Assembly: GCF_014646295.1 (NCBI RefSeq)
Contig: NZ_BMNE01000002.1
Coordinates: 374,595-438,594 of the forward strand
Length of the DNA: 64,000 nucleotides
Direction: 5' to 3'
From: Nocardia rhizosphaerihabitans
GTDB taxonomy: Bacteria > Actinomycetota > Actinomycetes > Mycobacteriales > Mycobacteriaceae
In this document: positions 58,102 to 64,000 of the stretch, piece by piece
Numbering within the stretch: position 1 is the stretch's first letter
How the letters are laid out: the number at the start of each line of letters is the position of its first letter
Notes under the pieces: model-generated
What the model was told of the DNA's origin: nothing
Database searches by the model: none
Seen by the model: the letters and a program-made list of their open reading frames with translations, nothing else
Made by a program: the position numbers and the translations under genes

Positions 58102-59637
58102 TCAGGCTGTGGCGGGTGCTGTTTCGGCCGCAGGGAGCGCGTCCTTGGTGGCCACCACGAAGCGGTAGACGATCGCGCCGGCCGTGAGGATGACGGCCAC
58201 CGACAGCGGGCCTGCCCACAGCTGCCACCAGCTACCGCCCGCGGGCGTGTACACCTCGGGCCGCGGCCAGGCCAGGTTGATCACCATCGCGAGACCCCAG
58301 ACCACCGCGAGCGCGTTGATCGGAATGCCCCAGCGGCCCAGGCTGAACAGCGTCGGGTCGTCCAGCGCGGGCATGCCCTTGATCCTGCGCACGAGCAGCG
58401 GCACGGTGACCAGCAGGTACGCCAGGTACAGGCTGACGATGCAGACGCTGGCCAGGGTCGCGAAGATCGCCGGGTTGCCCAGGTTGAGCACCAGCAGGCC
58501 GATGCCGAGCGCACCGATCACCACGGCGGGCCACACCGGCGTGCCGAAGCGCGGGTGCACGGTCGCGAGCGCCTTGGCGAACGGCAGCTTGCCGTCACGC
58601 GCCATCGAGAACAGCAGGCGCGAGCCCGCGGTCTGGATCGCCAGTGTGCACACGATCACCGCTACCGCGACGCAGCCCAGCAGAACCGATCCGGCGGGGC
58701 TGTTCAGCTTCGACATGATGACGTAAGCCAGTCCGCCGGAAGCCAATTCGCCGTCGGACAGGCTCGGTGCCGCCATCAGCGCGCCGAGCAGCATGAGCCC
58801 GCCGCCGAGCGCCGAGACCGACAGCGCGAGCAGGATGGTGCGCGGCGCGACCCGGCGCGGATTCTTGGTCTCCTCGGACAGCTCACCGGCGGAATCGAAG
58901 CCGACCATCACGTACGCGGCCATCAGGCCGGAGACCAGGAACGCCGCCCAGTACGGGCCGGGCGCGGCCTGGTCGGTCTGCAGGACCACACCGGGACCGC
59001 GCTCGGCGCTGGTGAAGAACAGCGCGATGATCGCCAGCACGCCGACGATCTCGATGGTGACGCCGATCGAGTTGATCCGGGCCATCAGGTCGATGCCGAT
59101 GACATTGATCGTGGTGGTCACCACCAGCAGCACGCTGCCGAGCAGCACCGCGTTCATGGCGCCGTCGCGCGAGGTGAGTGCGGTGTCGGTGCCGATGATC
59201 TGGAAGCCGCTCCAGATCGTCGGCAGCACGACCTGCAGGGCGATGGCGGCCGCGGCGGCCGTGACGACCTGCGCGATCACCATCATCCAGCCGGCGAACC
59301 AGCCGATCAGCCCGCCCGCAAGGCGGCGCGACCACTGATAGATGCAACCCGAGATCGGATACCGGGCCGCCAGCTCGGCGAAATTCAGCGCCACCAGGAA
59401 CTGGCCGGCGAAGACCAGCGGCCAGGTCCAGAAGAACGCGGCGCCGCCGAACGAATAGCCGAAGCCGAAGAACTGGAAGATCGTGGTGAGGATGGAGACG
59501 AACGAGAAGCCTGCCGCGAACGACGCGTAGCGTCCCAGCTTGCGATGCAGGACCGGCTGATAACCGAACGCCGCCAGGTCGGCACTGTCGCGGCCGGTGT
59601 CGAGCGGTTCGGCGGGGGAATCGAGAGTCGTGGCCAT
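58102..59637 (-). CDS. APC-superfamily permease, likely importing guanidine/urea-type nitrogen compounds
   Basis: This 511-residue transporter has about twelve membrane helices. It carries the APC-family opening FAAGFSFVSILTTIFQFFGFG followed by LNFAELAARYPISGCIYQW, and VGFDSAGELSEETKNPRRVAPR in the middle. These resemble amino-acid/GABA-type permeases that accompany urea or guanidine carboxylase operons. It is first in an operon with the two DUF1989 genes and the carboxyltransferase. ATG 59637 is chosen because AAGGA lies 7 bases upstream; the in-frame start at 59664 would overlap the operator. A TetR operator lies about 30 bases before the start codon. The substrate is inferred from context. 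Confidence 0.85.
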   Translation of the reverse strand: MATTLDSPAEPLDTGRDSADLAAFGYQPVLHRKLGRYASFAAGFSFVSILTTIFQFFGFGYSFGGAAFFWTWPLVFAGQFLVALNFAELAARYPISGCIYQWSRRLAGGLIGWFAGWMMVIAQVVTAAAAAIALQVVLPTIWSGFQIIGTDTALTSRDGAMNAVLLGSVLLVVTTTINVIGIDLMARINSIGVTIEIVGVLAIIALFFTSAERGPGVVLQTDQAAPGPYWAAFLVSGLMAAYVMVGFDSAGELSEETKNPRRVAPRTILLALSVSALGGGLMLLGALMAAPSLSDGELASGGLAYVIMSKLNSPAGSVLLGCVAVAVIVCTLAIQTAGSRLLFSMARDGKLPFAKALATVHPRFGTPVWPAVVIGALGIGLLVLNLGNPAIFATLASVCIVSLYLAYLLVTVPLLVRRIKGMPALDDPTLFSLGRWGIPINALAVVWGLAMVINLAWPRPEVYTPAGGSWWQLWAGPLSVAVILTAGAIVYRFVVATKDALPAAETAPATA

Positions 59638-59665
59638 GTCGGTGTCCTTCGGCGGTGCGGCCAAA

Positions 59666-59685
59666 TATCTATCAGTCGATAGTTT
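59666..59685. promoter_or_regulatory. TetR operator upstream of the permease operon
   Basis: TATCTATCAGTCGATAGTTT contains the inverted repeat CTATC-AGTC-GATAG (59669-59682). It aligns without gaps to the 59761-59780 site and matches it at most non-central positions. It lies 28 bases upstream of the permease ATG, where a bound repressor would block transcription. Confidence 0.65.
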
Positions 59686-59760
59686 TGCGCTCGCGATCGC
59701 TCGAACGGTGTCCGGCGTGTATCAGGTGTGGGACCCGCGGTAACTTCTGCGTTGCCCAAG

Positions 59761-59780
59761 TTTCTGTCAAGTGACAGAAA
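59761..59780. promoter_or_regulatory. Perfect 20-bp palindrome, TetR operator
   Basis: TTTCTGTCAAGTGACAGAAA has perfect 9-bp arms around a 2-base centre. It lies between the divergent permease operon and TetR gene, 74 bases before the TetR start. Together with 59666-59685 it gives the shared pattern TNTCTRTCANNNGAYAG. Confidence 0.75.
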
Positions 59781-59854
59781 TTCGACCGCGCGGCATCTTC
59801 GCTGGTGAGCTGCCCGCTTCGGGCCAGGTCGGGGCCCGATGACAGAATCGGGAC

Positions 59855-60523
59855 GTGGCAAACCTCGGTCCCGGGCGTCCCCGGCTGGAACAGCGGCGCA
59901 GGCAGGGAACCACGCCGCGCGCGGAGATCCTCGACGCCGCGGCGGAGCTGTTCACCACCAAGGGCTATGCCAACACCTCCACCCGGGCGGTGGCCGACGC
60001 GGTCGGCATCAGGCAGGCCTCGCTGTATCACCACTTCGGGGCCAAGGACGACATCCTCGACGCGCTGCTGGCCGAAACAGTCGCGGGCCCGGTCGAATTG
60101 GCGCAGCGGATGATCGGCGAGCCGGAGGCCGCCGCGACGAAGCTCTACGCGCTCGCCCTGTTCGACGTGCGCCAGTTGCGCAGCGCGCGCTGGAATCTCG
60201 GCGCGCTGTATCTGCTGCCCGAACTGCGCACCGAACGGTTCGCCGCGTTCCGGCGCCGCCGGGACGAGCTGCGCGGGCACTACGAACGGCTCACCGCCGA
60301 ATCCTGCTCTGCCGCAGGGCAGTCCGATGAGGTGCGCATTCTGCCGTTCCGGCTGGTCGAGACGGTGATCGCGATCCGGTCCGACGAGGGGACCGCGGCC
60401 GCCGAGACCGAGCGTGTCATCCCGGACGCGATCATGCGGATAGTCGGGCACCGTGGCGAGGTCGGCGCGGCCGCCGACGCCCTCCTCGCGCGACTCGGCG
60501 AGATCGACATCGATCCCGCCTGA
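59855..60523 (+). CDS. TetR-family regulator of the permease/carboxylase operon
   Basis: This 222-residue protein has a typical TetR DNA-binding domain at residues 22-68 (RAEILDAAAELFTTKGYANTSTRAVADAVGIRQASLYHHFGAKDDIL). The ligand-binding domain is variable. A GTG at 59855 is used as start; no earlier start leaves a normal N-terminus. It is divergent from the permease, with two related palindromes in the 217-base gap. It is therefore inferred to repress the nitrogen-compound operon, with a pathway substrate or intermediate as the likely inducer. Confidence 0.85.
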   Translation: MANLGPGRPRLEQRRRQGTTPRAEILDAAAELFTTKGYANTSTRAVADAVGIRQASLYHHFGAKDDILDALLAETVAGPVELAQRMIGEPEAAATKLYALALFDVRQLRSARWNLGALYLLPELRTERFAAFRRRRDELRGHYERLTAESCSAAGQSDEVRILPFRLVETVIAIRSDEGTAAAETERVIPDAIMRIVGHRGEVGAAADALLARLGEIDIDPA

Positions 60524-60531
60524 GCGGTACC

Positions 60532-60560
60532 GGCGCGGTGCCGGTGCGTGGCACCGCGCC
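60532..60560. terminator. Terminator between convergent TetR and hydrolase genes
   Basis: GGCGCGGTGCC (60532-60542) and GGCACCGCGCC (60550-60560) form perfect 11-bp arms with a 7-base loop. The hairpin sits between the two stop codons at 60523 and 60570, so it can terminate both strands. Confidence 0.75.
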
Positions 60561-60569
60561 GAGGAGTCC

Positions 60570-61391
60570 TCAGCTCTTGATGAACGCCAGGATGTCCTGG
60601 ATGAGCTCCTGCTGGTAGGCACCGAAGATGCCGTGCGGAGCGCCGGGGTACACCTTGAGCGTCCCGTTCTTCACCAGCTCGATCGACTTCAGCGCCGCAT
60701 CCGCGATCGGCACGATCTGGTCGTCGTCACCATGCGCGATGAAGATCGGCACCTCGAGCGCCTTGAGGTCCTCGGTGAAATCGGTCGCCGAGAACGCGGC
60801 GACGCACTCGTAGGCGGCCTGGATACCCGCGAGCATGCCCTGGCGCCAGAAATCGTCCTGCGCGCCCTTCGAGACGGCGACGCCCTCGCGGTTGAAGCCG
60901 AAGAACGAGGGGGCGAGTTCCTGGTAGAAGTTCGAGCGGTCGGCGAGCACACCGGCGCGGATGCCGTCGAACACCTCGATCGGCAGGCCCTCGGGGTTGG
61001 TTTCGGTCGCGAGCATGATCGGCGGCACCGCGCCGATGGTGACGACCTTGGCGACTCGATCCCGGCCGTGCTGCGCCGCGTAGCGCACGACCTCGCCACC
61101 GCCGGTCGAGTGCCCGACCACGATGACATCGCGCAGGTCCAGCGATTCGACGAGCTCGGCGAGGTCACGCGCGTAGGTGTCCATGTCGTTGCCCTGCCAC
61201 GGCTGCGACGAGCGGCCGTGACCGCGGCGGTCGTGCGCGATGACGCGGTAGCCGGCGTCGGCGAAGGTCTTGCGCTCCAGCGCCCACGCATCGGAACTGA
61301 GCGGCCAGCCGTGGCTGAAGACGACAGGTCGGCCGGTGCCCCAGTCGGAGAAGTAGATCTCGGCGCCGTCGGAGGTGGTGAAGTAGGGCAT
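60570..61391 (-). CDS. Alpha/beta hydrolase of the non-haem chloroperoxidase/esterase type
   Basis: This 273-residue hydrolase has an oxyanion-loop [10 protein letters not shown] and the nucleophile elbow [17 protein letters not shown]. The acid residue lies in [13 protein letters not shown] and the catalytic histidine in YPGAPHGIF. This is the layout of cofactor-free (non-haem) chloroperoxidases and related perhydrolases, though many homologues act simply as esterases. The start at 61391 has an AGGAG ribosome site. It is divergent from a GlxA-type AraC regulator over a 121-base gap containing the palindrome TTGTCGACAA (61433-61442), so the regulator may control it. Confidence 0.87.
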   Translation of the reverse strand: MPYFTTSDGAEIYFSDWGTGRPVVFSHGWPLSSDAWALERKTFADAGYRVIAHDRRGHGRSSQPWQGNDMDTYARDLAELVESLDLRDVIVVGHSTGGGEVVRYAAQHGRDRVAKVVTIGAVPPIMLATETNPEGLPIEVFDGIRAGVLADRSNFYQELAPSFFGFNREGVAVSKGAQDDFWRQGMLAGIQAAYECVAAFSATDFTEDLKALEVPIFIAHGDDDQIVPIADAALKSIELVKNGTLKVYPGAPHGIFGAYQQELIQDILAFIKS

Positions 61392-61512
61392 TGCGCTCCT
61401 GTCGGAGATGCGGATGGATAGGTTGCCCATCGTTGTCGACAAGCGCGTCGGCTGTCGCCTACCGGAACGGCCGCGGATCCCGCCATTTCGGACAAGCACT
61501 AGATTGATCGGC

Positions 61513-62511
61513 ATGTCCTCACCCCCGGATCGCGTCCGGCACACCGCATCTAGTGGGACACGGCGTATCGGGTTTCTCCTGTTCGACGGGGTCAAAGCGC
61601 TCGATTACATCGGTCCCGCAGAGGTTTTCATCGAGGCGAATCAGTTCGCCGATGCCTACGAGGTCTTGCTGTTCTCACCCACCGGCGCGCCGGTGCACAG
61701 CTCGGTCGGCCAGGGGGTTGCTGTGACGGCCGCGGCGGCCGATGCGCCAGCGCTGGACACGCTCGTCGTACCGGGGAGTGAGGTCCGGCCCGACGACTTC
61801 GTCCGACCCGATCTCGTCGAGGCCACGCGCACCCTCGCCGCGCGCAGCCGTCGGGTCGTCTCGATCTGCAGCGGCGCCTTCGTGCTCGCCGAACTGGGGA
61901 TGCTGGACGGGCGCAGCGCGACCACGCACTGGAAGTTCGCCGCCGAACTCGCGCGCCGGTACCCGCGCGTCGACGTGCAGGCGGATCGAATCTTCGTGCA
62001 AGAGGCCGACATCGCGACCTCGGCCGGTGTCGCCGCAGGCATCGACCTCGCGCTCGCGCTGGTGGCGGAGGATCTCGGCAGTTCGATCGCGCGTCAGGTC
62101 GCGCAGGGGCTGCTGGTCTATCTGCAGCGTTCCGGTGGGCAGACCCAGTTCTCGACGCCGTTGCGCGCGGCCGCGTCGCCGCCGGGACCGGTGCGCGCGG
62201 TGACCGATCTCATCGCGCGGGATCCGGCGAAGCGGCACAGCGTGCAGGAACTCGCGCGGCACGTCAACGTGAGTCCGCGCCATCTCACCCGGCTCTTCAC
62301 CGAGGAGGTCGGGCTCAGCCCGGCCGAGTACGCGGCGAGCGTACGGTTCGATCTCGCCCGCGCCCGGCTGGAGGCGGGCAGCTCGGTGAGCCGGGCCGCC
62401 GCCGACGCGGGGTTCGCCAGCGCCGAGGCGTTGCGGCGGGCCTTCCTCGCACGGCTCGGCGTGTCGCCCTCGGACTACCGGCGGAGATTCAAGTCGGGGG
62501 CGACCGCCTAG
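61513..62511 (+). CDS. GlxA-family AraC transcriptional regulator
   Basis: This 332-residue regulator has an N-terminal DJ-1/PfpI (GATase-1-like) domain: [35 protein letters not shown], then [24 protein letters not shown] with the elbow cysteine present. The C-terminal AraC-type pair of helix-turn-helix motifs reads [31 protein letters not shown] ... [34 protein letters not shown] 61513 is chosen because homology starts about 18 residues later; upstream in-frame starts would lie in the promoter gap. It is likely an activator of the divergent hydrolase or of unlinked genes, with the DJ-1-like part acting as sensor. Confidence 0.87.
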   Translation: MSSPPDRVRHTASSGTRRIGFLLFDGVKALDYIGPAEVFIEANQFADAYEVLLFSPTGAPVHSSVGQGVAVTAAAADAPALDTLVVPGSEVRPDDFVRPDLVEATRTLAARSRRVVSICSGAFVLAELGMLDGRSATTHWKFAAELARRYPRVDVQADRIFVQEADIATSAGVAAGIDLALALVAEDLGSSIARQVAQGLLVYLQRSGGQTQFSTPLRAAASPPGPVRAVTDLIARDPAKRHSVQELARHVNVSPRHLTRLFTEEVGLSPAEYAASVRFDLARARLEAGSSVSRAAADAGFASAEALRRAFLARLGVSPSDYRRRFKSGATA

Positions 62512-62525
62512 CTCGGAGGACGCCG

Positions 62526-63053
62526 TCAGCGCGAGGTCGGCGGGGCGATCTGCCAGTGCTGGTTCAGCGCGCCCGCGATCTCGGGGAGCACGGTGATCGG
62601 AATCCGCTTGGCGCGCAACATCTCCCGGATCTCGGTCACCTGTTCGCGTTTGCGCATGTCGTAGGCGCCTGCGACCGGGCCGACCACCGGCGGGATGGAC
62701 AGAAGGACCAGTTCGTCGGTGGTCTCGCCGGTCAGGTCGAGGGCCAGCGCCCAGCGGGACCGCTCGTCGAGGGTGAAGCGGCCACCGACGACGCGGTCCC
62801 ACGGCACCGTCGCCGAGCGGAACGGGGTCCTGGCGTAGATCGCGTGCTCGGTGAGCTCGACGACATCACGCACGAACAGCGCGACGCCCGCCGCGATCCC
62901 GGCGATCGCGCCGACGAGGATCCCGGTGACGACCCGGTTCACCCCGAACATCGCCAGGAACATCCCGACGACGCCCGTGGTGGCCAGCAGCCCGATCAGG
63001 CAATAGAACAGGCTCCGACCAGCGGGCACGACACCGGCACGCACGACCGCCAT
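62526..63053 (-). CDS. Small membrane protein with PH-like cytoplasmic domain
   Basis: This 175-residue protein has two membrane helices near the N-terminus (LFYCLIGLLATTGVVGMFLAMFG and VVTGILVGAIAGIAAGVALFV). A soluble beta-rich part follows (DVVELTEHAIYARTPFRSATVPWDRVVGGRFTLDERSRWALAL ... RKREQVTEIREMLRAKRI) and resembles bacterial PH domains fused to membrane anchors. ATG 63053 is preferred because GGGAGG lies 6 bases upstream; an in-frame start exists at 63071. Its function is unknown. It is the last gene downstream of peroxidase-encapsulin on the same strand, 57 bases away, so it may be read through from that operon. Confidence 0.65.
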   Translation of the reverse strand: MAVVRAGVVPAGRSLFYCLIGLLATTGVVGMFLAMFGVNRVVTGILVGAIAGIAAGVALFVRDVVELTEHAIYARTPFRSATVPWDRVVGGRFTLDERSRWALALDLTGETTDELVLLSIPPVVGPVAGAYDMRKREQVTEIREMLRAKRIPITVLPEIAGALNQHWQIAPPTSR

Positions 63054-63110
63054 GCGAACCTCCCTCTCCACGACTCGCGGCCCACCCTAGCGGTGGTCAC
63101 CGCGCCGCGA

Positions 63111-63908
63111 TCACGAGCCGAGCGAAACCGCCGCTTCGGAGGTCTCCACGAGGAAGGTGAAGGACTCCTGGAAGTACAGCTGCACGGTCTCGGCGTCGTG
63201 GCTGAGGTAGCCGATCGACAGATCCTGACCGAGGGCCAGCTCGAAGTCGCCGCCGCGGGTGGTGAGCGCGAAACCACCGCTGATCGCGGGCGCCCAGATG
63301 ATCTCCCCGTCGATCAGCCGCTCGATGTGGGTGCGGATCGGGTGACCGTGATCGGAGGTCTCGCTGACCTGCGTGTACAGCTCGGCGCTGAGCACCACCG
63401 AGTACGGGCCCTGCACACCGGCCAGGCGCAGCCCGGTGAGCGCGTGCGAGATCGCGTCGGGAATGTCGACGACATTGCCCGGCAGCTCGACCGGTTCGTT
63501 GGACGCGGCGGCGCGGATGCCGGTGATGCCCGCGGCGGCGTAGCTCTCGAAGATCGCGCGATCCTCGGCGAAGGCGATCTTCTGGGCCGCGGCCTTGAGG
63601 TTGTCCAAGTCGGCGTCGCCGGCGCCGCGCTCGACGTCGTCGAGTTCCTGGCGGGACAGGGTGAACGGCACGCGGAGTTCGATCAGCGGCTGCACCACCC
63701 GCTGATGCGCCAGCACGCCGTCGTCAGGGGAGGAGATCTTGGTCAGCCTGCCGCGGTTGAGCGCCGAGTAGGCGAACCCGTGCGGGCCGGACACGTCGAC
63801 GACCCGGCGACCCGCGATATTGCGCTTGAACGTGCGGGTGGCCTCTTCTTCGATCTGTGCCCAGGCCTCGCTGCTGATCGGCGCGAGTTCGCGATGCAGG
63901 TTGTTCAT
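63111..63908 (-). CDS. Family 1 encapsulin shell protein
   Basis: This 265-residue HK97-fold protein assembles into a nanocompartment, a 60-subunit T=1 shell in close relatives. Typical family features are the N-terminal MNNLHRELAPISSEAWAQIEEEATRTFKRNIAGRRVVDVSGPHGFAYSALNRGR. RQELDDVERGAGDADLDNLKAAAQKIAFAEDRAIFEGY-type helices follow (FESY here). The C-terminal ISGGFALTTRGGDFELALGQDLSIGYLSHDAETVQLYFQESFTFLV completes the fold. The start codon directly follows the stop codon of the upstream gene (TGAATG). Its ribosome site, AAAAGGAG, lies inside the last codons of that gene, so the two are tightly coupled. The cargo is the DyP peroxidase encoded upstream. Confidence 0.95.
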   Translation of the reverse strand: MNNLHRELAPISSEAWAQIEEEATRTFKRNIAGRRVVDVSGPHGFAYSALNRGRLTKISSPDDGVLAHQRVVQPLIELRVPFTLSRQELDDVERGAGDADLDNLKAAAQKIAFAEDRAIFESYAAAGITGIRAAASNEPVELPGNVVDIPDAISHALTGLRLAGVQGPYSVVLSAELYTQVSETSDHGHPIRTHIERLIDGEIIWAPAISGGFALTTRGGDFELALGQDLSIGYLSHDAETVQLYFQESFTFLVETSEAAVSLGS

Positions 63909-64000
63909 TCAGATACTCCTTTTCATCGAGCCGATGGCGAGCGAGCCGTCGGAGTCGGCTGCTGCGGCGTTCGCCTGTTCCACCGGGGCGAATTCGGGCA
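63909..64000 (-). CDS. DyP-type peroxidase, C-terminal tail with encapsulation peptide (partial)
   Basis: Only the last 29 codons are inside the window; the gene continues beyond the right edge. The tail has a flexible Ala/Pro/Glu-rich linker (FAPVEQANAAAADS) followed by DGSLAIGSMKRSI at the very C-terminus. This closely matches the DGSLGIGSLK-type cargo-loading peptide that docks dye-decolourising peroxidases inside encapsulin shells. The stop codon at 63909-63911 abuts the encapsulin ATG. Identification as a DyP peroxidase rests on this peptide and the neighbouring encapsulin; the catalytic domain is not visible. Confidence 0.8.
   Translation of the reverse strand, partial: PEFAPVEQANAAAADSDGSLAIGSMKRSI

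Noticed and set aside
61392..61512. TTGTCGACAA palindrome (61433-61442) as a definite operator
   Set aside because: A single 10-bp palindrome with no second copy in the gap; noted with the hydrolase gene but not listed as a separate site.

Overview
The window looks like chromosomal DNA of a high-GC actinomycete of the Nocardia/Rhodococcus group. It has near-universal G/C third codon positions, GTG/TTG starts, mycolata-type type VII secretion substrates, a DyP peroxidase-encapsulin pair and a very large non-ribosomal peptide synthetase (NRPS). The genus is inferred from gene content only. No tRNA, rRNA, CRISPR array, transposase or phage gene was seen.

Layout: (1) 1-1934 holds the end of an Ig-like repeat surface/secreted protein and cobM. 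(2) 1935-2321 is an untranslated stretch with a candidate promoter, a tiny leader ORF and an 11-bp-stem hairpin. (3) 2322-46154 is one uninterrupted ORF of about 14,600 residues. It is an NRPS with twelve complete modules, and modules 6 and 12 carry epimerases. A final condensation domain follows, fused to a decayed, truncated adenylation domain with no carrier or thioesterase domain. From the specificity pockets the chain reads X-X-Ser-Ser-Thr-D-X-Ser-X-Ser-X-X-D-X. Three copies of one ~78-bp repeat sit in frame inside this gene, each adding exactly 26 residues. (4) 46161-46201 is a strong terminator. (5) 46338-48671 is a cassette of type VII secretion-associated proteins, followed by an ATP-grasp protein (to 49845). 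(6) 49871-54406 holds three regulator/enzyme groups: TetR/oxidoreductase, SGNH hydrolase/MarR and CGNR/RidA, each with palindromic sites between the divergent genes. (7) 54416-60523 is a nitrogen-compound operon of an APC permease, two DUF1989 proteins and a carboxyltransferase-only urea-carboxylase homologue, facing a TetR gene with two matching operators. (8) 60570-62511 is a divergent alpha/beta hydrolase and GlxA-type AraC regulator. (9) 62526-64000 is a PH-like membrane protein, encapsulin and the C-terminal tail of its DyP peroxidase cargo.

The NRPS appears monocistronic. No MbtH protein, phosphopantetheinyl transferase, thioesterase, exporter or tailoring enzyme lies in the window, so product release and priming must rely on the terminal C domain and on genes elsewhere. 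The most unusual items are the in-frame palindromic repeat family, the decayed 3' end of the assembly line, and the carboxylase lacking biotin carboxylase and biotin carrier parts.
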